A DNA stretch of 64,000 bases, from the NCBI GenBank assembly GCA_964467585.1, contig CAYXRF010000007.1, forward strand, positions 1 through 64,000, read 5' to 3'. The translations under genes were made by a program, and so were the position numbers. This DNA is from CALVLD01 sp964467585 (GTDB lineage Bacteria > Bacillota > Clostridia > Christensenellales > CAG-138). The notes beneath the pieces were generated by a model. That model was not told the origin of the DNA. It saw only the letters and a list, made by a program, of their open reading frames with translations, and did no database searches. The stretch's first letter is position 1, and every line of letters begins with the position of its first letter. Of the stretch, positions 25,234 to 32,687 are shown in pieces.

Positions 25234-26727
25234 ACGCTCTCCTGACGTACCTTTTCAAACATTATTATTGCCGCCGCAACGGAAGCGTTGAGCGACTCAA
25301 TGCTCCCCTTAAGGGGAATGCTGACGACATAATCGCACTTTTCCCTCACAAGACGGGAAAGTCCGCCGCCCTCCGCGCCAACGACAAGCGCGAACGCTCC
25401 CTTCATCGCCGCACCGTAAATGGACTCTCCGCCCATGTCGGCGCCGGTTATCCATATGCCCTGCGCCTTAAGCTGCTCAATAGCGGCGACAAGATTGACA
25501 ACCTTTGCTATGCGCATATGCTCAGTTGCGCCCGCCGACGCCTTTGCAACCGCCGCCGTAACAGGAGAGGAACGGCGCTTGGTTATCACCACGCCATGTG
25601 CGCCCGCGCATTCCGCACTGCGGATAATTGAACCCAGATTGTGTGGATCCTCCACGCCGTCTAACAAAATTATGAACGGCGCCTCGTTCTTTTGCTTGGC
25701 ATAATCCAGAATATCGGACATCTCACAATACTCGATCTCCGGAACATACGCCACAATACCCTGATGGTTGCCCGTTTTGTTGTTGTGACCGAACGGCATA
25801 CACAATTCGTCCAGCTTTTTGCGCTCAACATCACGCACAACAAGCTTGCGTTCATGCGCAAGATCAAGTATCTCGTTCAGCGAACCGTCATGCTCTTTAT
25901 TGACAAGTATTCGATCAATGCTGCGCCCGCTCTTGATAGCCTCTTTTACGGGATTGCGGCCCATAATGATGCTTGGAAGCTCCGCAGCATCGTTTGCGGC
26001 GTCATCGCCCGCAACAGCGGGAGCGACATAGGACTTGAAGCCCTCATCCTCGTCACGATTGTACGGCTTGCGCTCCGCGCCGCCGTTGTCGGCTTTGTCA
26101 TACGGCTTGCGGTCGTACGGCTTGCGGTCATACGGCTTGCGGTCATACGGCTTGCGTTCAAAGCTGCCGCCCTCGGTGCGTCTGCCATAGCCGCCGCCCT
26201 GTCTGCGATCTTCGGTTTTGCCGTCTGATGCGTCACGATTGTACGGCTTGCGCTCCGCGCCGCCGTTGTCGGCTTTGTCATACGGCTTGCGGTCGTACGG
26301 CTTGCGGTCATACGGCTTGCGTTCAAAGCTGCCGCCCTCGGTGCGTCTGCNNNNNNNNNNNNNNNNNNNNNNNNNNNNNNNNNNNNNNNNNNNNNNNNNN
26401 NNNNNNNNNNNNNNNNNNNNNNNNNNNNNNNNNNNNNNNNNNNNNNNNNNAGCCGCCGCCCTGTCTGCGATCTTCGGTTTTGCCGTCTGATGCGTCACGA
26501 TTGTATGGCTTGCGCTCCGCGCCGCCGTTGTCTGCCTTGTCATACGGCTTGCGGTTATAATTGCCGCCGCCGGCTCGCTTGCCGTCTATTCTGTCGCCGC
26601 GCCCGTTTGAAACGCCGTCGCGGTTATAGTCATTGTATCGTCTGTTTCTGAAAACGGGTTGCCCCTCACGAAAACCAACAATGTCTCCCTCTCCGCGGGT
26701 GCCCCTTGAATAATCCTTACCGTCCAT
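25230..26727 (-). CDS. rlmB: 23S rRNA (guanosine-2'-O)-methyltransferase RlmB/TrmH family with repeat-rich N-terminal extension
   Basis: The C-terminal 245 residues are a complete SPOUT methyltransferase: substrate-binding domain (SIIMGRNPVKEAIKSGRSID), then NLGSIIRSAECAGAHGV, VVGAEGGGLSR and IPLKGSIESLNASVAAA, the three knot motifs that bind S-adenosylmethionine. Ahead of this lies a long Arg/Lys/Tyr/Asp-rich disordered extension built from RKPYD units. The N-terminus (MDGKDYSRGTRGEGDIVGFR) starts at 26727. The 100-N gap puts the two parts in different frames, but replacing it by three bases plus whole repeats restores one frame, so I treat this as one intact gene. The extension may bind RNA; that is inference. 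Confidence 0.85.
26051..26553 (-). repeat. Tandem coding repeat (180/165 bp) in rlmB
   Basis: Copies begin with CGTCACGATT at 26051, 26231 and 26493. The first is 180 bases and holds four 15-base RKPYD-type sub-units. The second has three and would be 165 bases if the gap were three bases. The third is partial. Sub-unit number varies, which shows slippage. Confidence 0.85.
26351..26450. other. Assembly gap of 100 N inside the rlmB repeat
   Basis: The run is exactly 100 N, a common placeholder length. The flanks, ...GTGCGTCTGC and AGCCGCCGCC..., are separated only by CAT in the neighbouring copy, so the true gap is probably three bases plus a whole number of repeat units. Confidence 0.9.
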
Positions 26728-26757
26728 TAAATATCCTTCCTTTACAATGCGGTCTGT

Positions 26758-27177
26758 TTATTCAGCCGCAACAATTGTCATTATATCGGTTAGCCTGTCA
26801 TCCTGCCCTGTGAGATAGAGCCATCCAAGCACAGCCTCCAGCCCTGTTGCGGCGCGATAGTCGCCGATCGAGGCATTTTTGGGAATCGTACCCATGTGCG
26901 CGTTGCGCCCGCGCCGAAACACCGCCATCTCGTCTTCGGTCAGCATATCTCCAACCTTTTGAAACGCTGCGGACTGCGCGGCGGCGCACACGCGCTTTGC
27001 CGCTGCAACGTGCATGCCATGCGCGGTCATCGTTGTGGAGGAAACGAGCCTTGTTCGTACATAAAGGTCGTATACGGTATCCCCTATATACGCCAGAACC
27101 AACGGTGAAAGCTGCTTTGGATCGCCCTCGCCCCTGATGTTGGGCGTTGCGCTGAGAACAGCCGAGCATATGCTCAT
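26758..27177 (-). CDS. mrnC: Mini-ribonuclease 3 (MrnC)
   Basis: The 139-residue RNase III-like catalytic domain has no double-stranded-RNA-binding domain. The signature LSPLVLAYIGDTVYDLYVR contains the catalytic Asp region, and GTIPKNASIGDYRAATGLEAVLGWLYL is the second conserved block. In Bacillus the enzyme matures 23S rRNA. The ATG at 27177 is chosen because GGGGGAG lies nine bases upstream and the promoter -10 leaves no room for a leader before the upstream ATG at 27204. It lies next to rlmB, another 23S rRNA enzyme, as usual in Clostridia; cysS, the common neighbour, is not here. Confidence 0.92.
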   Translation of the reverse strand: MSICSAVLSATPNIRGEGDPKQLSPLVLAYIGDTVYDLYVRTRLVSSTTMTAHGMHVAAAKRVCAAAQSAAFQKVGDMLTEDEMAVFRRGRNAHMGTIPKNASIGDYRAATGLEAVLGWLYLTGQDDRLTDIMTIVAAE

Positions 27178-27212
27178 ATTCGAATTCTCCCCCATGTTAA
27201 CCATGATACTTG

Positions 27213-27240
27213 ATTATATCACAAAATTCGCGCAGTGCAA
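27213..27240 (-). promoter_or_regulatory. Sigma-A promoter of mrnC-rlmB-sigH
   Basis: On the minus strand TTGCAC (27240-27235), 16 bases, TATAAT (27218-27213). Transcription should begin near 27206, giving a leader of about 29 bases to the ATG at 27177. Confidence 0.7.
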
Positions 27241-27318
27241 AGACTTTTTACATGGAAGTCTTTAGGGTGACAAAACGGACTGTTTTTTGATGCACCTGAC
27301 AAAAGCACAGGTCATTTT

Positions 27319-27340
27319 TGCCGTTGTGACGGCATTTTTA
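27319..27340 (+). terminator. Small hairpin with T run, role unclear
   Basis: TGCCGT/ACGGCA with a four-base loop followed by TTTTTA. No plus-strand gene ends nearby, so it may act only as a backstop against antisense reading. Confidence 0.3.
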
Positions 27341-27365
27341 TGTGGCATGAGGTATCCGCCCGAGG

Positions 27366-27413
27366 CAAAAAATAACCGCGTGATCGCACCTTGGGGCGCT
27401 GATACGCGGTTAT
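27366..27413 (-). terminator. Terminator of prfB
   Basis: A 10-bp perfect stem (27404-27413 with 27372-27381) followed on the minus strand by TTTTTT, 58 bases after the prfB stop. Confidence 0.85.
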
Positions 27414-27470
27414 GCTCTGCGTAAATATTTTACCGTCTCCGCCTATACGGGCAGCCTTGTAATGCCCTCG

Positions 27471-28572
27471 TTACATTTTGATGAGATAGGCATGGATAAA
27501 GTTATCTATCTCGCCGTCCATCACGGCTTGGATATTGCCCGTTTCGCAGCCCGTGCGATGATCCTTAACCAATGTGTAGGGCTGAAAAACATACGACCTT
27601 ATCTGGCTTCCCCATTCGATCTTTTTAAGCTCTCCTTTTATGTCCGCCATCTTATCCATGCGCTCACGCTCTTTTATTTCAAGCAGCTTGCCCTTAAGCA
27701 TACGCATTGCCATCTCTTTATTTTGAAGCTGACTGCGCTCATTCTGGCACTGCACAACAATCCCCGTGGGAAAATGCGTTATGCGGATAGCCGAGCTGAC
27801 CTTGTTGACGTTCTGCCCGCCTGCGCCGCCTGAGCGGTATGTGTCTATGCGGATATCGTCCGGGTCAATCTCAACCGAGTTGTCCGCATCGTCAAATATG
27901 GGTGTGACGTCAAGTGAGGCAAACGATGTGTGACGACGCGCCGCCGAGTCAAACGGAGATATGCGCACAAGCCTGTGCACGCCCTTCTCCGCCTTGAGAT
28001 AGCCATATGCGTTTTCACCGTCAATTTCAAACGTGACGGACTTAATGCCCGCCTCATCTCCGTCAAGCAGGTCAAGGGTTTTAACAGTGTAGCCCGTGCG
28101 CTCACAATAGCGAACGTACATCCGATAGAGCATACTCACCCAATCCTGCGCTTCCGTTCCGCCTGCGCCCGCGTGCAGCGAAAGCACAGCATTTGCCGAA
28201 TCGTATGGACCGGTGAGCAGCGCGGCAAGCCTAAACTCCTCAACGGCTGCGGACAGCTTGCGATATTCATCCGCGACCTCATCCGCAAGGGAATCGTCCT
28301 CATCCTCGTCCGCCATGTCAAGCAGGGTTTCAAAATCCTCGCACTGTGAATCCAGCTTGGAATACTTGTCGAGCTTTGTTGCTATCGACTTAATTCGCTG
28401 ATTTACTTTGTTGGCGTTGTCAACGTTGTCCCAAAAGCCCTCGCATGCCATGTCGTCCTCTAACTTGTTTTTTTCGTCCTGCAATTCGGCAAGGTTAAAG
28501 AGATTCACCCGCCTGCTTGAGGGCAGCAATGGTTGCCGCCAGCTGCTGGCGGTACTCGTCGGTTATAACCAT
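27471..28572 (-). CDS. prfB: Peptide chain release factor 2, with +1 frameshift
   Basis: The protein reads UGA/UAA stop codons. Frame 0 starts at ATG 28572 after GAAAGGAAG, encodes 25 codons (MVITDEYRQQLAATIAALKQ...) and meets TAA at 28497-28495. The main frame resumes at AAC 28496 after skipping one base. The break sits exactly where RF2 genes carry the programmed frameshift (CTT-stop-C). The rest has the RF2 tripeptide SPF (RISPFDSAARRH) and the catalytic GGQ (RSGGAGGQNVNK). Unusually the stop is TAA instead of TGA. If frameshifting is required, its control would differ from the standard RF2 loop. A sequencing error that makes a canonical site cannot be excluded. Confidence 0.93.
28494..28500 (-). 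promoter_or_regulatory. Putative programmed +1 frameshift site CTT-TAA-C in prfB
   Basis: On the minus strand 28500-28494 reads CTTTAAC. The slip CUU to UUU puts AAC in the A site and joins the short first frame to the main RF2 frame. A G-rich stretch (GCGGGTGAA) lies a few bases upstream, where E. coli has an internal Shine-Dalgarno-like stimulator; here it is weaker. Confidence 0.8.
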
Positions 28573-28614
28573 CGTGTGCTTCCTTTCGTTTTGTTAACTA
28601 TTTTATGTTGATTT

Positions 28615-28644
28615 ATATTACGCTGTTATATTGAAGGCATTCAA
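28615..28644 (-). promoter_or_regulatory. Candidate promoter of prfB
   Basis: On the minus strand TTGAAT (28644-28639), 18 bases, TAATAT (28620-28615), about 43 bases before the start codon. Confidence 0.45.
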
Positions 28645-28647
28645 CAG

Positions 28648-30348
28648 CTACATCCTCTCGGGCGCCTCAATGCCCACAAGGAAAAGCCCCGTTTTGATTG
28701 CCTGACGTGCCGCGTCCGTAACGGCAAGACGTGCGCTGCGCGTGCCCGCGTCGTCGTCCATAATGCGGTTGTCAAAGTAGAACTTGTTGAAGCATGAGCA
28801 AATATCTATCACGGCGCGGCTGATAAGATACGGCTCGTATTTTTCCGCCGCCGACTTGACAGCCTCCGGAAGCGCGGCAATCGCCTTTATAAGCGCGGCG
28901 CAGCTTGCATCCTCAAGCTTTGCCCAGTCTGCATTTTTGAGATCATAGCCGCCCGCCTTGCGCAAAACGGAGCAGCAGCGGGCATGGGTATACTGTGCGT
29001 ATGGCGCCGTCTCGCCCTCAAAATTGAGCGCCTTATCCCACGAGAATGTAAAATCCTTTATGCGGCTGCTGTACAGCGGCCCCCATACCACCGCGCCGAC
29101 GCCAACCTGACGGGCGACCTCGTCCATATTGGGGAGATCGGGGGATTTTTCTTGCATAATGGCGCGTGTTTTATCAATTGATGCGTTAAGCACATCCTCA
29201 AGGTAAATGGCGTTGCCCTTGCGCGTTGAAAACGTGGCGTCCGCCATGCTTATCATACCGAAGTTAACATGCACGCAGTCCTTTGCCCAGTCATAGCCCA
29301 TAAGCTCAAGCACCTTGAAAAACTGGCGGAAGTGCAAATTTTGCTGATAGGCGACTACATACAGATTTTTGTAGAAATCGTAAGTGTTTTTGCGATATAT
29401 CGCCGCCGTTATGTCGCGTGTGGGGTAAATCGTGCCGCCATTGCTTTTGACAATGAGGCAGGGCGGCATATCATACTTTGACAGGTCAACAAGCGTGCAG
29501 CCGTTGTCAACGGTTGTAACGCCCTTGTCCGCAAGCTCTTTAATAACGGCGGGCATTTTATCCTCATAGAAGGCTTCACCGTTGTAGCTGTCAAATTTGA
29601 CGCCGAGAAGGTCATACACCTTTGCAACGTCCTTGAGGGTGACGTCCTTAAACCACTCGAACAGCTCCCAAGACTGAGGGTCGTGCAGCTCAATCTTGCG
29701 GAACGCCGCGCGCGCCTCATCGTTGAGGGACGGGTCCTTCTCCGCCTCCTCATGGAAACGGACGTATAGCTTTACAAGCTCACGAACGGGCGAACCGTTC
29801 TCAACAGTTTTGCGGTCTCCCCATTTTTGAAAAGCGACAAGCATTTTGCCAAACTGCGTACCCCAATCGCCCAAATGGTTTATGCTGATGGTATGATAGC
29901 CAAGATGATCGAATATGCGCTTTAGCGAATGCCCCAGCACCGTTGTGGTGAGATGGTGTATGGCAAACGGTTTGCATATATTGATGGATGAATAGTCTAT
30001 GCAGATGTTTTTGCCTGCGCCCTCATCGCTTGCCGCATAGGAATCCCCTTGGGAAAGCACACGCGCAACAACGGTTTTTGCCTCGGAGCTTCTGTCCAGA
30101 AAAAAGTTGAGATATCCGCCGACGGCGTCAACACGCACCACGCCTTCAATCGAACCGAGCTTTTCACACAGCTCCGCGGCGATTGCCGGCGGCGCCTTGC
30201 GCATGGCTTTTGCAAGCTTGAAGCACGGCACGGCAATATCGCCCTTTTCAGGAGTGGGGGGCGTTTCAAGCCATTGTGCAATCTCGTCACACGATGAAAC
30301 GCCGCACGCGCTGCAAATCGCCTGACAGATACTCAGTTTAACATCCAT
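28648..30348 (-). CDS. argS: Arginyl-tRNA synthetase
   Basis: The 566-residue class I synthetase charges tRNA-Arg. It has the Arg-specific N-terminal domain (about 1-85), the catalytic Rossmann domain with INHLGDWGTQFGK and TRDITAAIYRK, the KMSKS-equivalent FSTRKGN and a C-terminal DALR anticodon domain ending ARQAIKTGLFLVGIEAPERM. The HIGH motif is degenerate: family consensus PFHxGHLRST reads PFAIHHLTTT, with A129-I-H131-H132. Everything around it is conserved, and the LGDWGTQFGK motif is perfect. Activity is probably retained, but this could be a paralogue. The ribosome site AGGAGG lies upstream. It is divergent from the sortase gene and shares its promoter region. Confidence 0.92.
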   Translation of the reverse strand: MDVKLSICQAICSACGVSSCDEIAQWLETPPTPEKGDIAVPCFKLAKAMRKAPPAIAAELCEKLGSIEGVVRVDAVGGYLNFFLDRSSEAKTVVARVLSQGDSYAASDEGAGKNICIDYSSINICKPFAIHHLTTTVLGHSLKRIFDHLGYHTISINHLGDWGTQFGKMLVAFQKWGDRKTVENGSPVRELVKLYVRFHEEAEKDPSLNDEARAAFRKIELHDPQSWELFEWFKDVTLKDVAKVYDLLGVKFDSYNGEAFYEDKMPAVIKELADKGVTTVDNGCTLVDLSKYDMPPCLIVKSNGGTIYPTRDITAAIYRKNTYDFYKNLYVVAYQQNLHFRQFFKVLELMGYDWAKDCVHVNFGMISMADATFSTRKGNAIYLEDVLNASIDKTRAIMQEKSPDLPNMDEVARQVGVGAVVWGPLYSSRIKDFTFSWDKALNFEGETAPYAQYTHARCCSVLRKAGGYDLKNADWAKLEDASCAALIKAIAALPEAVKSAAEKYEPYLISRAVIDICSCFNKFYFDNRIMDDDAGTRSARLAVTDAARQAIKTGLFLVGIEAPERM

Positions 30349-30406
30349 AAATCATGTCCTCCTAACAGAACGGGGCAAAGACCTTTCAAATTTCGAATCG
30401 AGTTTG

Positions 30407-30435
30407 ATTATAACATACTTTATTTTTGTTGCCAA
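30407..30435 (-). promoter_or_regulatory. Sigma-A promoter of argS
   Basis: On the minus strand TTGGCA (30435-30430), 17 bases, TATAAT (30412-30407). The -35 overlaps the -35 of the divergent sortase promoter by five bases. Confidence 0.75.
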
Positions 30436-30457
30436 CACCAATTTTATTTGCTATAAT
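30429..30457 (+). promoter_or_regulatory. Sigma-A promoter of the sortase gene
   Basis: TTGCCA (30429-30434), 17 bases, TATAAT (30452-30457). The start codon is at 30468, so the predicted transcript has a leader of only a few bases. Confidence 0.75.
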
Positions 30458-30467
30458 AGGCGATAGT

Positions 30468-31346
30468 ATGGATAAGAATGTTCCGACAACCGAAGACAGC
30501 GCTGCTGAAAGCCCCTGCGGCAAAGAGAACGGCGCTTCGTCTGCCGATGTAAGCTGCGGCTCCAAAGCAAAGCGCCGCGGTGCGCACACCCCTCTTACGC
30601 CTGAGCAGCGCAAGCGCAACAGACGTTTTAACATTGCGCTTTATTGCGCCGCTGCTGTTTTGGTGCTTGTCGGTATATTTATCATTTTGCGGGACAGGTC
30701 GATTGGCTTTAACAGCTTTTTGAACAATCTGTTCGGCGGTGATTCAACCGTGGCGGCAACATTCCCTCCCACTCCCGACAATGACGAGATAGTTGTTGTT
30801 ATTGTGCAGGACACCCCCGTTATTTCAACGGCGCACGACCCTCTTGTATCACCCTCGCCCACGCCGTCACCCTCGCCTACCCCCCAAGTGCAGCCCATCG
30901 CGCCCGTAAATGTTGTGTTTTACGGTCACGATATAATTTGCGCGGTGCAGCCCGTTGGCGTTACGGCAGGCGACATTATGGACACCATACCTTCCGCAAC
31001 GGTTGCCGGCTGGTATATGTACGGCGCAGCTCCCAATACGTCCGGCAACTGTATAATCGCCGGGCACAACCGCTATGGCGGGCAAGTAGGTCTTTTTTCG
31101 GTGCTTCACAACGGTCTTGCTATTGGAGACAGGGTGGGTGTTGAGCTTGAAAACGGCGAATACAGATTCTACATCGTTGCTTCAATCAACACATACAACT
31201 ATGCGGAGGTTCCGGATGAGGTTATGTGGGTTGGCGGTGACGACAGACTGACGCTTATCACCTGCCTTGGCGATTACGACTACAACCTGGGGATGTCTCG
31301 TTCGAGGGTGGTTGCCGTGTGCTATCCGTATCAGCCTGAGGGTTGA
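30468..31346 (+). CDS. Sortase family transpeptidase (class E/F-like)
   Basis: The 292 residues comprise a cytosolic N-terminus of about 55 rich in charged residues, one membrane helix (about 55-73), a Ser/Pro/Thr linker (PSPTPSPSPTP) and a sortase barrel (about 145-290). Catalytic residues are visible: H200 in AGHNRYGG, C266 in TLITCLGDYD and Arg in SRSRVVAVCYP (278 or 280). Sortases join or anchor surface proteins by cutting a C-terminal sorting motif; no obvious LPXTG protein lies in this window. The ATG at 30468 is chosen because the promoter leaves no room for an earlier start. No ribosome site precedes it, so it may be translated leaderless. Confidence 0.88.
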   Translation: MDKNVPTTEDSAAESPCGKENGASSADVSCGSKAKRRGAHTPLTPEQRKRNRRFNIALYCAAAVLVLVGIFIILRDRSIGFNSFLNNLFGGDSTVAATFPPTPDNDEIVVVIVQDTPVISTAHDPLVSPSPTPSPSPTPQVQPIAPVNVVFYGHDIICAVQPVGVTAGDIMDTIPSATVAGWYMYGAAPNTSGNCIIAGHNRYGGQVGLFSVLHNGLAIGDRVGVELENGEYRFYIVASINTYNYAEVPDEVMWVGGDDRLTLITCLGDYDYNLGMSRSRVVAVCYPYQPEG

Positions 31347-31407
31347 CATTATACTTTGATAAACTAATGTGCGTAATAATGCACGCTTTGACATATAGGA
31401 GGTTTTT

Positions 31408-32154
31408 ATGTCAGGACATTCCAAATGGGCAAACATCAAGAACAAGAAGGAAAAGACCGATAATCAGCGTGGCAAGGTGTTTACGAAGATCGGCCGTGAG
31501 ATCGCTATCGCCGTTAAAGAGGGCGGCGCCGACCCCATGAACAACTCAAAGCTGCGTGACGTTATCGCAAAGGCAAAGGCTGCCAATATGCCAAACGACA
31601 ACATCTCCCGCTCCGTTAAAAAAGCGGCGGGCGACGCGGGCAGCGTCAACTACGAAGAGGGCTCATACGAGGGCTATGGCCCCGGCGGTATCGCTCTTAT
31701 CGTTCAGGTTGTTACCGACAACCGCAATCGCACGGCGGCGGAGATACGCCACATATTTGACAAGTACGGCAACGGCATGGGCAACAGCGGTTGTGTTTCA
31801 TGGATGTTTGACAAAAAGGGTCTTATCGTTATCGAGCGTACATCCTCTGTTGATGAGGACGAGCTTATGATGAACGCGCTTGAGGTTGGCGCGGAGGATT
31901 TTGTTCCGCAGGACGACTGTTTTGAGATTTACACCGCTCCCAACGACTATTACGCTGTGCGTGAGGCGCTTGAGGGCATGGGGCTGTCGTTCCTTTCATC
32001 TGAAATCAGCATGATTCCGTCAAACACTGTTGACGTTGCGGATGGTGAAATTGTTGACAAGCTGAACCGTCTGTTGGATATGTTTGACGACAATGACGAC
32101 GTTCAAGAGGTTTTTCACAACGGAATACTGCCCGAGGAGCCTGATGAGGACTGA
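31408..32154 (+). CDS. yebC: YebC/PmpR family (TACO1-like) protein
   Basis: The 248-residue protein has the conserved start MSGHSKWANIKNKKEK and the middle block GPGGIALIVQVVTDNRNRTA, both diagnostic of YebC. The family was first described as transcriptional regulators and more recently as helping ribosomes through difficult motifs such as polyproline. Its start follows ATAGGAGG. The acidic C-terminus (PEEPDED) is normal. It is followed by a strong terminator. The sortase gene ends 61 bases upstream without a clear terminator, so joint transcription is possible. Confidence 0.95.
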   Translation: MSGHSKWANIKNKKEKTDNQRGKVFTKIGREIAIAVKEGGADPMNNSKLRDVIAKAKAANMPNDNISRSVKKAAGDAGSVNYEEGSYEGYGPGGIALIVQVVTDNRNRTAAEIRHIFDKYGNGMGNSGCVSWMFDKKGLIVIERTSSVDEDELMMNALEVGAEDFVPQDDCFEIYTAPNDYYAVREALEGMGLSFLSSEISMIPSNTVDVADGEIVDKLNRLLDMFDDNDDVQEVFHNGILPEEPDED

Positions 32155-32181
32155 CGGGCAGCTGTGCGATACAGTTTTTAG

Positions 32182-32215
32182 CGGAGGGGGCGGCTTATGC
32201 CCCCTCCGTTTTTTT
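32182..32215 (+). terminator. Terminator of yebC
   Basis: A 10-bp GC-rich stem, CGGAGGGGGC (32182-32191) with 32199-32208, then TTTTTTT. Textbook form. Confidence 0.95.
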
Positions 32216-32217
32216 GA

Positions 32218-32472
32218 TTAGCAGCCGCAGGAGTTTCCACCGCAGGAGTTGTTGTTGCAGCCGCAGGAGTTGTTGTTGCAGCCGCAGGAGCTGCCGTTTG
32301 ACTCACAGCCACAGTTGTTGCCCAAAAGCAGAAGGATTATGATCCACCACCAGTTGTTGCAGCCGTTGTTCTCACAGCTGTTTTCGCAGCAGCCATTGTT
32401 GTTGAACAGCAGCAAGAGAATGATTATCCACCACCAGTTGTTGCAGTCATTGCCGAAGCAGGAATTACACAT
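32218..32472 (-). CDS. Small Cys/Asn-rich protein with two identical hydrophobic blocks
   Basis: This 84-residue protein of striking composition contains the block NNWWWIIILLLL twice (about residues 12-23 and 39-50), each followed by Cys-, Asn- and Gly-rich stretches. The tail is made of CGCNNNS-type units ending GGNSCGC. The ATG at 32472 follows GGAGG with nine bases of spacing. Short proteins with Cys/Asn tails and a Trp-Ile-Leu core occur in Clostridia and are sometimes named chorion-like or spore-coat-like; no function is proven. Cross-linked coat or surface material is a guess. It converges with yebC and shares its terminator region. Confidence 0.6.
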   Translation of the reverse strand: MCNSCFGNDCNNWWWIIILLLLFNNNGCCENSCENNGCNNWWWIIILLLLGNNCGCESNGSSCGCNNNSCGCNNNSCGGNSCGC

Positions 32473-32604
32473 GTTATTGAACCTCCTTGAATTCAAAGTT
32501 ACAGAGTCGGCTGTCTCCGTCTAAGGTATAATACGTTGAAGTCCCAAAAAGGGTGACTCCGAATAGCTTGTCGTCTATATACTTTTTTGAGACGGTTGCC
32601 GCAC

Positions 32605-32633
32605 TTGAAAAGCCAAGCGCAACGGGTTATAAT
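32605..32633 (+). promoter_or_regulatory. Sigma-A promoter of the DUF1015 gene
   Basis: TTGAAA (32605-32610), 17 bases, TATAAT (32628-32633), 54 bases before the start codon. Confidence 0.75.
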
Positions 32634-32687
32634 CTGATTGATGAGGTTTCATCAAACGCATATGAATAATTCAACGGAGGTTGGTTT

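Noticed and set aside
26051..26553. CRISPR or mobile repeat
   Set aside because: The repeats encode RKPYD units in frame with RlmB.
27319..27340. Terminator of a plus-strand gene
   Set aside because: No plus-strand gene ends near it. It is listed only as a weak hairpin.
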